Assembly (NCBI RefSeq): GCF_040054535.1
Contig: NC_090796.1
Location: 14,907,501 to 14,971,500, forward strand
DNA length: 64,000 nucleotides
Direction of reading: 5' to 3'
Source of the DNA: Antennarius striatus
Lineage: Eukaryota; Chordata; Actinopteri; Lophiiformes; Antennariidae
The notes beneath the pieces are model-generated. The model made no database searches, was not told the DNA's origin, and saw nothing but the letters and a program-made list of their open reading frames with translations. The position numbers and the translations under genes are program-made. Numbering within the stretch: position 1 is the first letter of the stretch; the number at the start of each line of letters is the position of its first letter. Below are positions 47,297 to 63,703 of the stretch, one piece after another.

Positions 47297-48959
47297 CGGC
47301 GACGCCGTGTTCACACACACCCAAAGACGCGTCGGCGTGAAGGGGGGGTCGTCCTGGACGGGGTTCCTCCCCACACATTGTGGCCATAAGTATGAGGACA
47401 TCCAGTGCCAATCAGAGCCGGTGGGGCCAGATCTGCTGCTGGAGCACCTCCCCCGATGGTGGGAGGCGTGTTCACGAGGTCGGTTGAGGTGGGGTCGCCA
47501 CGTGGACCAAAAACCCTCCTCCTCTCCCTCATGTTTATTTACAAGCTAATGAGATTTAATGGAGTGTCACTGAAAAGCAGGTTATTCCTCTTGACTTTAT
47601 CGTGTTTGTCCTGTTGATGTTTTTCTACTTTTAAGTCACTAAAACATCTGACAAGTTTTGCGCGTCTGTCTTTTTTTGTTTGTGGTTTTAGCTACACAAG
47701 TTGCACATTCTTGAGCCGGTTAGCATCCTCTCCATCAGACGGGTGAAACATGTCTCGCGTTACACCCAAAATGTTTTGTCTCCAGTTCCTGTTAATGGCC
47801 GAATTAGTCCGCGGCCTGCCTCGGTTTTTTTGTCACAGCCGGATGGGTGGGGGTTCATTTCAAATCCCAAATGCTGGAGCTTTATTGAATATCTGTCATA
47901 TCACACCACACAACACCAAACAGTCAGCAAAACGTCCTCAAAATGTCTAATCCTTCCTGTCAGAGCTTGTTTAGATTCTATTTATCAGTTTATATCATTT
48001 TATGCTCCATAAGACATTTAAAATTTTGAGACCCAGACAGTTTCTGCATAGACGTTTATTGATGCTGATAATTGACACAAAAAGCAAAGCAGTGAAGGCA
48101 GCAAAAAACAAGTTATTGCTTCAAGTGCAGCAAAAGTGAAATACTTTGTTTATAAATTCCTGTTTGAGAAGAAGGGAGATGTTTCAGCCGACTGAACCGG
48201 CTCGCTTTAAAACGCACCAGTTACTCCGGCAGGACATGCATTCTGGATTTGTTCCGTTCGGTTTCTGTTCTGGTCCTTGACATCCAGCCGGTGCGTTCCA
48301 TTTCGCTCGCACACGTCTGACAGTCGGTGCAGAATCTGGTGTAATCGCGGTAGAACAGCTGAAGTGCACGTGGAAAGACGTACTTAACGTTAACACGTTG
48401 CTGTTCTGATGATTATTCTCTTTGGTTTTCATGGTTAGTTCCTTTTCGGATTCTACTTTAAATAAAAAGAACTCAGCGAGCGCTGGAACGTCGATTAATA
48501 AACAGGGAGCAAAAGCCTTGAAGCATGCAGAATGATTTTGAACTGTTTTTCACAATGGAACCAAACAGGCTGGACTTTTAAGGCAAATCAGTTTCAGCCG
48601 ATAGCTGATATAATTAATAATCACGTCTGAAAGTCACAGATATATGCTCTCTGAGGGATAAACGTCTGCCTTTCTGCACAGACTCTCACCACTACTGGCT
48701 CTGGTTTTCACGCTCTGGCGTGAAACCTAGCCGTCGGGGAGACATTCGAGGTGCGCAGTTTTTGTTAAAAACCAGCTGTGGTACAAAGAGGGTCAACAAT
48801 TCCATAGGAATTTAAGATGATCGACACATTTTTCCTGTCTGACTCGTCACGTCAGACGAGGCGACGCGGGTTCGTCCTCTGAGGTTCATGATGTCGGTTA
48901 TTATCAGATGGAGGTGGAGGAACCCAACGGTCTGGAAGCCGATGGAGGCAAATGATCGA
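47297..48959. other. nat9-lrrc59 convergent interval
   Basis: Probably nat9 3' UTR on the plus strand and lrrc59 3' UTR on the minus strand. A minus-strand AATAAA at 48055-48060 fits lrrc59; a plus-strand AATAAA at 48471-48476 could serve nat9, in which case the transcripts overlap. No other gene seen. Confidence 0.45.
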
Positions 48960-50640
48960 TTAGTTCTTAGACGCTTTCGTGGATTCCAGAAACTCCTTGG
49001 CTGCAGTCGAAAAATTTTGCATCAGCTGTCTGACGACGCCCTCCTGCTCTCTGGCCCAGGATAGGCCGTCGTCCACGGCGACGTTAACCGACATGCACAC
49101 GGCCTCCTTCCTCAAGTCGGTCAGCCGGCAGGTGGCAGCAACGGCGGCCAATCCCAGCAGCACCAGGAGGAGGAGTTTGAACATCAAGCCAATGAGAGAG
49201 CGTTGAGGTTTCGCCGTGACCTCGACGACGACCTTTTTATCTGCTGAGATGAAGCGAGAGGATGAAACGTCAAAACAAGAACAGGAAAATGAAATCCGTC
49301 CCTTCACGTCTTGCATCGCCCAGCCTTCCTGTCCTACCTGCTGCCTGCCCGTTCTTCTTCTTCTTCTCCCCGCCCTTCTTCTTCTGTTGTTGTTGTTCCC
49401 GCGCAGCAACGGCCGCCATCTGAGCGTTGTATTCTCGTCTCCTCTTCTCCTTCTCCTCCGCCTTCTCCCGTTTGCGAGCCTCCTTCTCTCTGGCTTCTCG
49501 CTCCCTCTGCTTCACCTCCCTCTTCCTCTCTTGCTCTGGTTTAGTGATGAAAACAGATTATTTTCTGTTAGTGAAACACTTAAACTTAACACGCAATTTT
49601 GTCAACACTTCAGGTTTGATGTCCACCAGTTGCAGCTCAATCATAATAGAAGTCAAAAAGTTTTGACTCTCACCTTTTTCCTTCAGAAGACGTTTCTCTC
49701 GTGCTCGATCGACCTCTTCCTGGATCGCCCTCATGTGCTGCAGGACCTGAAACAAACCAACCTTCTCAGTTCTTCTGTTTTGGTTTAGTCCCACCATCAT
49801 CGCGTTGCTGCCTCTCTCACCCTGGAGGCACACTGTTTGCACTGCTTCTCATCCAGACAGTCCCCGGCAGCTTTGGCCAACTCGGCCTCCAGCGGGTTAT
49901 CCTTCAGGTCCAACCACTTCAGATTCTGAGAGCAGAGACACACACACTCAGCAAAAACCGCTATGCAGGGATTAAACCCCAGCTGGAGCGGACACACTAA
50001 GACGTCTGGCACCGACCCTGAGCTGAGAGAAGCTGACAGGCAGGACGGTCAGCTTGTTGTTGTACAGATCCAGATGCTGGAGGCCGCTCAGGTTCCCCAG
50101 GTCATCTGGTAGGCAGGTCAGCTGGTTTTTACTCAGATCCACCTTCACCAGGTGGGTCAAGTTGCAGAACTCGGGCTAAATGAACAAAAACATGCCAAAA
50201 AAAAAACTAAAATGTTTTTAGTTTTCTATTGAAAGAAAATTTTGAGAAAAAAAAATGCAGCCCCACCCATGTGAAACACGTGGAATGACCCTTAACGACC
50301 CCTGACCTCATTTGAAGTCAAAAATAAGGTCAAATGGTGCGTTCAAGTACCGGATGATAGCGTTTGTACTTACTGGAAGGGAGGTAATGTTGTTGCAGGA
50401 CAAATCCACGACAGTGGCTTTGGTGAATAAAGACTTGGAGGAGAAATTACAGGTGGAATTAGTTGATTTCAAGCTTTATGTGTATAAATATTTAAAGATT
50501 TAAACCAACAATCCCTCTTGATTCGGTTCGTTACCTACCAGCTCTCTGACGGGCACCTCGGTGAGGTTACACAGACTCAGATCCACTTCATTCCCGCTGA
50601 TTTTATCCTTCAGGTTCAACACTTTGCTGTTTTTACTCAT
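48960..50640 (-). CDS. lrrc59: Leucine-rich repeat-containing protein 59
   Basis: Tail-anchored ER and nuclear-envelope protein (p34) that binds ribosomes and aids nuclear import of FGF1. Seven exons: 50539-50640, 50374-50433, 50017-50175, 49821-49925, 49674-49746, 49338-49535, 48960-49240, giving about 325 aa (human 307). The N-terminal half holds about five LRRs, with [14 protein letters not shown]-type units and [11 protein letters not shown], then [14 protein letters not shown], a near-invariant family block. A long Arg/Lys/Glu coiled coil follows ([20 protein letters not shown]). One membrane segment is in the last exon ([20 protein letters not shown]), leaving a short lumenal tail. All introns are in consistent phase. 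Confidence 0.94.
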
Positions 50641-52031
<1,391 letters not shown>

Positions 52032-54819
52032 TTAATACCAACTTAAACACAAACAAACCAAAAACACAGCAACAGCTGAGACATAGAAAAAGAAGTAAAC
52101 TTTGTTGATTGTTTTTGCCTTTCTGCTCCAATAGCCTTTCTCTCCTTCTTCCTTCCTGCTTCTCCGGAGTTCAGCGAGTGTTTCTCTCAACTCTGACAGC
52201 TTTTCAAGGTCAAAGGATTCCTCCGTCTGCCCGTCGCTGCTTCCCTGAAAAGGCCATTTGATTTAGACACCCTTTAAATGGAGCAGAATTATACCAAAAT
52301 CTTTCCAAAAACTTAGAAAAAGTATGATCTCATAGTGCTGTAACAGGGCGTAGGACCCCTTAGGACAGGAAAACATTTTCAAAAGGAGAAAAAAACCTGA
52401 AAAATGACACATCCTAACCTGTTTGTTGACTGGACACAGCTCAGATTGGCTTTCAGCTGGAGACAAACACACTGATTAACATCTGGAAAGTTTAACTAAA
52501 TACACAAAATGAGTCCTATTTCAACAGGACACAATTCTGTCCTGCTTTATAACTCATAGAGATACCCTAATATTAATGTATTTATCCTGTGTTGTTTTGG
52601 ATCAACAAACAGTTATGGAAGCTGAATTTACCCCATTGGCCAGCAGAGTCCTCACTCAGGCTTCGGTCTTTGTCCTCCCCTTTGGAGTCTTTTTCGATCA
52701 GATGCATCACCACTATCGTCTCCACGACGCTGAGCAGCATCAAACAGAAAATCCCAACGCAGTAGACCGCTGAAGAAAGAGAAGAACATCAGTCGTGTGA
52801 AGACATCGCTGTCCCGAACAAATCCAGTCCAATGAAGTGAGTGGGAATGAGCTGCTTTACCTATGAGTGGGATGCGGTCTGAGGAGGAAGGCAAGATCTC
52901 ATTCAGAATGAGCTGCATCACGGTGACGGCAAGCATCAAGGTGACCTTGAAGCTGAGCTTCTCGCCTCCGCTGTCCGAGATCAGGAAGGAGGCGAAGTCC
53001 AGAGACAAGAAAAACAAGATGGGCAACATGAAGTTGACGATGTAGAGGTTGGGCCGCCTCCTCAGGTTGATCTGAAAACATTATTATTGAGCAATTAATG
53101 TAAAAAGGTCTATTTTATTTCCTGTTTCGCCGCAAACTGCATCCAGAAACACTTACAGTGCAAACCAGCATGCTCTGCATGAGGCCAAAGTTATCCACCG
53201 TTTTATTGGAGATCTCCATGTTGATGAACACCCAATCAGACTGAGTCCTCATCATCATACGAGACCACTCTGTGTTGCCTGAAGAGTTGCCAAACGGAAC
53301 AAAGTAGAGTTCCTCGACTGATGCAGGTGAGAAAAAATAGAAAAGAATGAATGACCTTTCGGTATTTATTCCAACGAACGAAGCAGAAGGAACTGTAGGA
53401 GCGACAGGAAGTCGATGGGCTCACCGGAGTGAACGACGGACTTGAAGGAGAGGTCGCAGCTCTGAGTGTCGAAGGGGAACTTGTAGACGTGAATCCGGCA
53501 GGTGCTGATCACCATCATGTCGTTCCTGAGCGATACCCTGCCTTCGCTCTTAACAATTAGATAAGGACTCTGGGAGGCCTTATCCTTCTCTGTCCTGTGT
53601 GCAAACAGACACTTTAAGTTCATGCAAAATAAGCTGTAAGCACACGGTGAGAACACACTTACATCTCCTCAATAGAAAGATCTGGCTTCCACAAGACTTT
53701 AGTGGGAATAGAAATTACATTCATGTAACAGAAATCCTCAGGGTTCCAAGAAATGTACTCGTCCTGCCACATCTGCAGAGGACAATCGGTTGACAAAATT
53801 TATTTAAATGAAAGAAGTCTGAGTTTCCCAGAAGAATGAGGTGGAATTTTGGAACTCACCATATCAACCCAAACATAAGAAACCATTTTCTGGGCCTTCT
53901 CGTTCTATAAGCAAAGGAATGTGTCGAAGTTAGTCGTTAAACATCACACATTTAAGATGACATTATAGTGCTTTTTCTAAGCCCGAAAAGTAGTCGATAT
54001 CGTACCACATCTAGGATAGCGTAGAGTAGAATGTCCAGCGTGACCTCCATGGATGAGTTGTAATTCCTGATAGGTCGGCTCATGGCGAGGGCCGAGTTGT
54101 CCCTCAGCTTCAAGTAGCTTAAAAGGTCCCGAAAACTGCAGCCATCGCTGGAGGACTGCCCGTCTGCAACTAGATACATTCTCTGAGAAAGGCTTCAGTC
54201 CTGCTGTGATGCTGATCGCCACCAGGGGGCGCCACCAGACCCACCCAGTCCAGCAGTGGATTCATTTAGATTTAGGATGAGTTCAGACTGCAGGCAAATT
54301 AGATTCTGCTCAGATTCCCTTTCATATCCGATTTTTAGGGCTGACTGTCCATGCTGTTTTTGGCAAGACTGAAAATAACAAAATTTGAGAACATTTAATG
54401 AATCAATTGCTCCTATTTTGAGGATTTAAAGGAAGATACTCTTGTAGCAAATCCATTCTTTGCTAAATTATGTGACTTTTGCAGAGGTTAAATAAAAGCA
54501 TCCTCTGACTGATCTGACTCAATCACTTCCACCATCAGCTTCATCCACACACGATTGTTTTGATACAATATTCATGCAGATGATGAATCGTGCCCACAAT
54601 CTTTCAATTTCCCATTATCATCGGGACAAACTTACTCATCAGCTCAACATGAAAACATTTGTAGGTGCTCACAGCAGGAGGGTTTTTTTGTTTCAATACT
54701 TGCTGCTCTGGATTAGCCACACATGAAACATGAAGAAATTTTGATTTCAGGTGAGGCTGAGGAGCATGTGGAAGCTTACCTGCCAGGAGGATGAGAAGGA
54801 ACACGCCGGTGAGCATCAT
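52032..54819 (-). CDS. 5-HT3-receptor-like Cys-loop channel subunit, copy 1
   Basis: Pentameric ligand-gated cation channel subunit of the plasma membrane. Exons (5' to 3'): 54780-54819, 54006-54163, 53860-53904, 53663-53772, 53425-53594, 53157-53317, 52861-53071, 52632-52769, 52419-52456, 52032-52244; 427 aa with agreeing phases. A signal peptide (MMLTGVFLLILLAG) starts the protein. WNPEDF and LWKPD are family motifs. The Cys-loop is C-x13-C with FPFD (CRIHVYKFPFDTQSC). M1-M2 lie in the 211-bp exon: NLYIVNFMLPILFFLSLDF, then GGEKLSFKV with Glu at -1' and Leu at 9' as in cation-selective channels. M3 is in the 138-bp exon and M4 in the last. Loop B reads SFKSVVHS, so the ligand-binding Trp of 5-HT3A is Val. 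5-HT3A/B-like is the closest family; ZACN was considered. The ligand is unknown. Confidence 0.85.
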
Positions 54820-56103
54820 GACTTCAGCACCGCTGAGAATCCAGAAGCTGACTATGAGTCTGCATCTATGTGCCTGTCATAAAGATATCTTGGTCTTTAC
54901 ATCACAGAGGAAGAAGGCTGGGCACACCCAATAGCCAAACCCACGTTAAATTGTCCTCCTGGGATTACTTCAGTAATGGAGTTCCTGTAAATATTTAAAC
55001 ATTTAAGGGGCATTTGTGGTTTAAGCTCAAACTGCACCTTGTGTACATCACTTCCTTTGACTTCGGTTTAATCGCTGTTAACGTGTCGTTACATCGCGTT
55101 TTACTTCTAACATCAATTAATTCTTGTCCATTCTCATGATTGCTATCCGGATCTCTGGTTCATGTTTGTTCATCTCAGACTGACTGACGACCCTGAACAT
55201 GAAGTTTTTACAGTAATTGCCGGAAGCCAGAGCTAAAGCTTTTTCTTTCTTTTTTTTTCTTGTTTTTTACAGACTGTAGTTCTGGATGAGAGGAAACATG
55301 GACCAATAAGATCATCCTGCCACCAAACTGCTGCTCCCCCAAGCATTTACAGATTTATCTTCACATTTACAACTTAGTTTTGATTTGGAGGGAAGATTCA
55401 TTAAACAAACACAGATTCTGTGAGATTACATTTCCAGTTTCCTGTACACATTAATAAATCTGATTATGTGCAAACAAATTGAGGCTCACTTACACATCTC
55501 TCTGCAGACAATTGCATAGTTTTACAGCTTGGAGCAGTTTTGATCATGTGACATGACATGATCAATGATCATGACATTACTTTCCAGATAATCCAAAAGA
55601 GATTTTAAATGTTGGTTTTCCTTAAAAGAAAAGAAACTTAACCAAAAGTAAGAAATTTAACAGGTGAAAGACTTTAGAGTAAAAGTTGTGACAAGAGCGA
55701 CTTCCAGCAGCTTGCTAGAAGGAAAGGGAGCCGGGGGTGCGTTCAATAGGCAAAATGTTCAGAGACGTTCAGTGCATTGAGTCTATTGAACAGTCAGAGA
55801 TCATAGATGTAGATCAGGTATGTTAGAAACTGTAACAGCCTGATAATCTGAACCCATCAAACTTTACAGACCATGCATGCCTGGACGAAATTGAAATTCC
55901 AGAAAGGAGACTCCAACACGAAATAAATATGAACGTGTATGATTGTTTATTTTTGTCATCTGATGGATTAATTCAACATATACATATTGAAGGGGTATAA
56001 ATGTATAAGTAGCAGAACCTGACACGTGAGATATGCTAATGGTGGCTATGTGTGAGGCGTAACAGTGAAAAACGAAGCAACAATCATTCCCATCCAAGCG
56101 TAC
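54820..56103. other. Spacer between channel copies 1 and 2
   Basis: Promoter side of copy 1 and 3' UTR of copy 2, with a minus-strand AATAAA at 55946-55951. No other gene seen. Confidence 0.5.
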
Positions 56104-59100
56104 TTATTCCTGTGGATCGCTCCAAATGGTAAACATGCAGACTAAGAACAGGGTGGTAGACATGACATGGAAGATGAAGAACGCTCTATTGATCGTTTTT
56201 GACTTTCTGGTCCAGTAGCCGGGCCTCCTGTCCTCTTTCTTGCTGTTGATGAGCAGAGCCAGGGCTTTCACCACCTCCCTCAGCTCGTCGGACAGCTTCT
56301 CAGAGACGCAACGCTCCTCCATTGACAGGCTGCTGCTGCCCTGCAGATGGAATTTGAAGGTCAGAGCTCAGGAAGTGTGATCATGAATCAAATAATGCAG
56401 AGTTTTGTGTGCAGCGACCCCTAACCTTCAGTGGTCCAGATGGCGCTTGGTCAGCAGACACATCGCAGAGGTACGCCGTCCACCGCTTGTCCTCTGGAAG
56501 TAAGACGTGACACTCATTAAAGATGCTAATGCATTCATCTGAACACACCTGCATGAAGAACAGACCTGAACTGGAAATATATAAACCTCCGTCTCACCTC
56601 CATTATGGCCGTCCTGATGGCTGCTGTCGTTTCTCTTCTCTTCTCTTCGTCTTCGGTCTCCATCCGTCTCTTTGTCTTCAGAGTCTTTCCCTATCAGATA
56701 CATCACCAGGATGGTTTCCAGGAGGCTCAACATCATCAGACCAAAAATCCCAATGCAGTAGACCACTGGAGGTGAATAGATCAGAGACATTTTCATTTTC
56801 CTTATAGTTTCATTCATGACAAGAGAAACCTCCATCAGAGTCAGTTCTAGCTGGTATCGTTAGCCTGTCGGCTGGTTGACGTGAGCATTGACATCTGCGC
56901 CACTGCAGACTCTTCTCTACCTATCAGGGGAATCCTGTCAGATGAAGCAGGCAGGATCTCATTCAGAATGAGCTGCATCACGGTGACGGCCAGCGTCACG
57001 GTGACCTTGAAGCTGAGCTTCTCGCCTCCGGTGTCCGAGATGAGGAAGGAGGCGAGGTCCAAACACAGGAAGATCAGGAGCGGCAGGAGGAAGTTCACGA
57101 TATAGAGGACGGATCGCCTCTTCATGGAGATCTAGGGAGAGTTATCAGATGGTTACCCAGGTGACAGACAGTTATACAGGTGGTTCAGTTCTACCTGGAG
57201 GGGTGTCACATGTGGGGTGAGGCGGTAACCAGGGGAACAGCCAATGGGAAGCAAACCCTTAGTACTCACGGTGTACACCAACACGTCTTGCTCGATGTTG
57301 AACATCACAACGGTTTTGTTGGTGACAGTCATGCTAATGAACAGCCACTCGTACTGCGTACGCATCGTTGCATGTGTGTCCTCCGTGCTGCTGAGTTGGT
57401 GAACCAGCTGGATTTCATTCACTGGTATGGGAGAGAAAACGATCAAGTCACACCAAATCAAATCCTCACCAAGTCTGAGCAGCGACACAACCAGGTGGAG
57501 ACTCACCTGAATGCACCACCGATTTGAAGGACAGGTTGCACCGCTGGATATCGAAGGGGAACTTGTAGACGTGCATCCTGCAGGTGCTGACGAGGACCTG
57601 GTCGTTCTGGACGTTGACCAACCCGTTGCTGTAGATGGTGAGATGAGGACTTGGGGGGGCTTTGTCCTTCTCTGTCCTGAATGACAGCGCATGGAGATGC
57701 AGATGCTAAAATACAAGTCATGTCTATAACAGACTGTACCCATTAGACACAACATATAACAGGAAATTACAACAGAAAAAGTTGTGTTTCTTATTTTTTT
57801 CTTTATGAACCAATAAGAAAACATTTTACAGCTACATTTGTTAATGTAATACAACATTATCCTGTATAATATTGATATAAATGACTCCGAGGGCAGGTTT
57901 TGATGGTAGAGGAGTCTTATGATGTCTGTTTTAGGCGTGCTGCATTCGGGTGCAGTGACATAATGGTGAAACTGAGCTGTGGCAGAGGTTTGCACTAATT
58001 ATTGTAAGTGTTGTAAGTGTTTGAGGTCATTCACACTCACATCTCATCAATACAAATATCTGGCTTCCACAAAACGTCAGTAGGAATTGAAACAGTCTCA
58101 ATACCACAGAAGTCTTCTGGGTTCCACCAAATGTGCTGATTGTACCAGCTCTAGAGGGAGATTGGGAGAAACCATCAGAAACATGGAGAATGAAGAGCGG
58201 CCAGAAAGTTCTGCTCTCAGATCGGACATACCGCAACGATCCAAACGTAAGGAATGAACGTCTGGTCGATCTCTCTCTACAAACACAAAATATGAATGAA
58301 ACGATTCCAGCACAACAGATTTCTTTGACGTTGCAGGAATTGAACTCACCACATCTAGAATGGCATAGAGCTGCACCTCCAGGCAGACTTGTGTGGGTTG
58401 TTTGTAGTCTTTAACAGGTCGAGTCATGAAGAACAGCTCGTTGGTCTTGGTCAGGTTCAGGTAGTCTAACACGTCCTGATAAGCACACACCTTCTCAGAG
58501 GACCAGCTGCCCTCAGCTGAAAGCAACGACACACCGACGATGAGGATGCAGAGACTCTGACTGCACTCCAGGCAGGTTGCTATAGCTACTGTCATCCGAT
58601 GCCGATATCAGCCTAATGGGATTAGTTTTGAGGCGTTTTGACTGAACTTAGCTAAAATTGACTCGGGCTTTGGGAGCTGTTGAGCAAAACTGACTAAAAC
58701 TGGACTAAATCTGAAGAAGAGTTCATCTCAGGAGCATCGGATGTTTGAGGTCGCTGATCCACTGAACCACCAAACGATTTTTTTTACCTCATATTGAGAG
58801 CAATCTCATCATCAGAGGCTGACTGATTAAATAATGGTGAGCTCTTAGAAACGGGGATTTGGCAGCAGTTTTATATTCACATGTTCGTCTTAATGAAATG
58901 AAACGATGCCAGAATCAACCTGTATTATCATCTTCTGGGCTCTAAACACATCAAAAACACACCAGACTCAGTTTGAATCTTCCTCCAGGTTTCTGTGCAT
59001 GTAATCAGTCATACATCCTCCATTTATATTCCTATTCTGCTCTTTTTTGTCCATCTAACTCTAGATTTCACTCCAGTTTGAGCAGATTTCGTCCAAAGGA

Positions 59101-59178
59101 AAACGATTCACACGGACCCCAGGAGGATAATAAAATCTTACCTTTGAGGAGGAGCAACAGGAGGAAGCCAACCACCAT
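56104..59178 (-). CDS. 5-HT3-receptor-like Cys-loop channel subunit, copy 2
   Basis: Ten exons: 59142-59178, 58350-58516, 58232-58276, 58041-58150, 57507-57676, 57270-57421, 56921-57131, 56598-56765, 56426-56493, 56104-56340; 454 aa, all phases agreeing. The exon plan mirrors copy 1, with identical 45-, 110-, 170- and 211-bp exons. The signal peptide is MVVGFLLLLLLK. The Cys-loop is CRMHVYKFPFDIQRC. M1-M2 read YIVNFLLPLLIFLCLDLASF and GGEKLSFKV; M3 starts VVYCIGIFGLMML; M4 is FFIFHVMSTTLFLVCMFTIW. Loop B is SFKSVVHS and there is no Tyr pair in loop C, so canonical serotonin binding is doubtful. In the MA helix before M4 (DRRPGYWTRK) the three 5-HT3A conductance-limiting arginine positions read Ser, Asp and Gly, predicting higher conductance. 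Identity within HTR3-like receptors is not resolved. Confidence 0.87.
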
Positions 59179-60594
<1,416 letters not shown>

Positions 60595-63500
60595 TTAGGC
60601 ATCGTTCCACTGGATAAACATAATAATTAAAAACACAATGATTATTGACAGATATAAAAGAAGGAAAGCTCTGTCGACACGTTCGGCCACTTGGGTCCAG
60701 TAACCCGGTATATAATCGTCCTTCGTCTCTTTGATGACCACAGACAGCGTCTTCTCAATCTCCTTCAGCTCCTCCGACAGCCCCTCCATGGTGTGCTGCT
60801 CCTCGGTCAGCCTGTTGCTGCTGCCCTGCAAAGGTGAGTCAAAAGAAACCAACAGTGAACGGATGTTCCTACGCTGGACAATCAGTTCACGTCTGTTGTG
60901 ATAATCGACCCAAACGTCACCTCTTTGGACACAGACAGCAGCTGGGAGGGATTTTCTCCTGTAGGAGCATCATAGATACAAGCACAGCGAGTCCATCTGG
61001 TGTCCTCTGGAGGAAATAGCGTCAACACAGGAAGAGATATACCATGAAAAGACTCTGACGAGATTCCGAACCCATCTTGGTCCTGGTCTCACCTCCCTGG
61101 TGGCTGAAGTTGTCTCTGCCCTGTCGGATGCAGTCTTCCCCTTGGCTCTGGTCTCCAGTGGGCTGGTTTTTACAGTCTTTTTCCATCAGATACATCACAA
61201 AAATAGTTTCCAGGAGGCTCAGCAGCATCAGACCGAAGACCCCAATGCAGTAGACCGCTGGGAGAAGGGGTCATAGAGGCTTTTAGGCAACTATCCCTGT
61301 CCTTACAAAAAAGACTCGAGGGCTACTTTACCTATCAGCGGGATCTTGTTGGACGAAGACGGCAGAATCTCATTCAGAATGAGTTGTAAGACGGTGACGG
61401 CCAGCAGGACGGTCACCTTGAAGCTGAGCTTCTCTCCACCCTTGTTTGAGATCATGAAAGAAGCCAGATCCAGACACAGGAAGAACAAGACGGGCAGCAG
61501 GAAGTTGACGATGTAGAGGACGGACCGTCGCTTCATGTTGATCTGAGGAGTGAAGCACAGGAAAAGACTCACAGTAGAAAAAGACTCTTGTTGACGCAGC
61601 CGCTCTCCGGACGGGTACCCTTCATACATACAGTGTAAATGATGGTATCTTGGTCCTCCGGATCCGTGGCGTTTCTGGTGGTGACTTTCATGTTGATGAA
61701 GAGCCATTCATACTGGGTTCGCATCATGTCCCGAGATTCCTCTGTAGCCTCTGAGGAGTTGTCGCTCGCCATGAGCTGAATGTCCTTGGCTGAGGTGGGC
61801 AGTTAATAAAGGTTGCTCAGGTAAGACAACAAATGCAATGATTAGTGGAGGGAATCTGGGAGCATGGACATGTTTTATCCATCCACCAACAAGCGGAAAG
61901 AACAAGATCTGGTCTCAGCTGATGTATCTATCCATTAACTACCGGTGGTGTTCCAAAATATGGCTTGTCTCTCGGATTTGTGCCGTATGTCAAACAAAAA
62001 TAATGACCGAGCGACGGCTCGTATCTCAAAACACTTGCATGTTAAGTCGCTTGTATGTCAAGGTTCAGTACTACTTTGGTCTCTAACATAGACTAACTGA
62101 TGGCCGTAGTGTTGGGATGGTTTACTCAGAGCTTGTAATGTCATATAACAGTAAACGACATTTAAACACTAGATTACCATTCATTAACAAATGTGATTAA
62201 TATCAAATCAACATTTTTGTTTTCTAAACTTGAATTCAGTGAACGAATGACGAGCAACTGTCATCGTGGTGTTAACACAGCCTGATCTCTTTTGCATCTG
62301 ACAAAGGTCTGAGACCACAGTGACACCCGTCACGGGTCACAAGTCACGGGTCACTAGTTACGAGTCACGAGTGGAGGAGCTCTCACCGCTGTGGATGACA
62401 GACTTAAAGGAGAGGTTGCATCGCTGCGTGTCGAAGGGGAATTTGTAGATGTGCATCCTGCAGGTGCTGACTAGGACTTGGTTGGTGCGGAACTCAACGT
62501 CCCCTCTGGAGTTGATGCTGAGGTAAGGACTTTGAGGAGCTTTGTCCTTCTCCGTCCTGAGAGTGAAGACATAGCAAGAGCATCGCTGGTACAATGAACC
62601 ACAAACTGCAGGTGGATGGTACCCCATCAGAATCAGGGTTCTGATCTGACTTCCTAAACCCACAGAACAACTGGCGATAAAATCCCCGTAATTTCAGATT
62701 TCTAAAAGTGCATGTGCTGCACACACACACACACACACACTGAAACACAAACACACACACACACTGAAACACAAACACACACACATATTTACACTTACAT
62801 TTCTTCAATAGTCAGATCTGGTTTCCAGAGTGCATTAGTAGGAAGAGAAACGTTATCAATCCCACAAAACTGCTTTGGATCCCAGGAAATGTATTCATTC
62901 TTCCACCTCTGGAGAGAACAACCAGGAGAGATCAGAGAAAAAAAAAAGGCAAAGTGAGAGAAGACTTGAGTAAAGGTTGGCTTTTAAGGTTGTTTTTTGA
63001 TAGAAGAAGCACAATTTACTCAAAAAACAACAACAAAAAGTTTACAAAGCTTCTCTTCAGGTCCTAAAATGCAGAATTTTACCGACCTGTCCATTGAAAA
63101 AGAATGTCCTGGAGATGACAGATTTGTCTATTAAGGACAATAATGTAATAACAGCCAATAAATTGTCCATTTTTGAAATATAATAGACAAATAATGCAAT
63201 AACTGGCCAATAACGTAATAATTTATTATTTACTCTAACCTCTAATTATTAGCCAAAATTTATTGCATAATCAGTTCAGCACTTTTATTACGTTATTGGC
63301 TTCTTCAAGGTCATCGACAGAACTCACCACGACGGTCCAGACATAAGGGATGAACTTCTGATCTTTCTCCACCTGAAACCAGACAAACATGTGACCACTG
63401 CTCCAGCCAGGTGTGTCAAATCCAGCATTTATCAAAAACTACAGTTACATTTTGAGCTTCATCTCAACGGACACAAATCCTCTGGGGATTCCACCTTTCT

Positions 63501-63703
63501 GGTCCACATCTGGCGAGGCTTCATCACGTTATAACGACTTACCACGTCTAGGATGGCGTACAGCAGGACCTCCAGGTAGACCCGTGTGGCGCGTTGGTAG
63601 TTCCTAACAGGCCGGGTCATGAAGTACACGTCGTTGTGCAGCGTGAGATTCAGGTGATTTAAAACAGCCTGGTGATTGCAGTTGCTCTCGGTGAAGCCCC
63701 CAT
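60595..63703 (-). CDS. 5-HT3-receptor-like Cys-loop channel subunit, copy 3 (first exon outside window)
   Basis: Nine exons visible: 63543-63703, 63328-63372, 62799-62908, 62387-62556, 61632-61789, 61332-61542, 61093-61257, 60921-61006, 60595-60825, about 445 codons. The signal-peptide exon is not found in the last 300 bp and probably lies beyond the right edge. The exon plan matches copies 1 and 2. Motifs: FMTRPVRNY, ISWDPKQF, LWKPDLTIEE, Cys-loop CRMHIYKFPFDTQRC, M1 YIVNFLLPVLFFLCLDLASF, M2 start GGEKLSFKV, M3 VYCIGVFGLMLLSLLETIF, M4 LLLYLSIIIVFLIIMFIQW. Loop B reads SFKSVIHS, again without Trp. In the MA helix (DDYIPGYWTQ) the 5-HT3A arginine positions read Glu, Asp and Gly. Closest to copy 2 in sequence, suggesting local duplication. 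Confidence 0.85.
61955..62070. repeat. Degenerate interspersed repeat, right copy
   Basis: In an intron of channel copy 3. Contains GTATGTCAAAC, GCTCGTATCTCAAAAC and AAGTCGCTTGTATGTCAAGG, matching the reverse of positions 201-232. Probably a decayed DNA-transposon-derived repeat without coding capacity. Confidence 0.4.
62328..62375. repeat. Short imperfect tandem of GTCACGGGTCAC units
   Basis: Three to four imperfect copies of (A)GTCACGGGTCAC lie just downstream of the Cys-loop exon of copy 3, about 12 bp from its donor. The first unit can fold on itself with gtgacacccgt just upstream. Confidence 0.6.
62719..62785. repeat. CA-rich compound repeat
   Basis: Two copies of a CACACA...CTGAAACACAAA unit within CA tracts, in an intron of channel copy 3 and close to the 62799 donor. 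Confidence 0.85.
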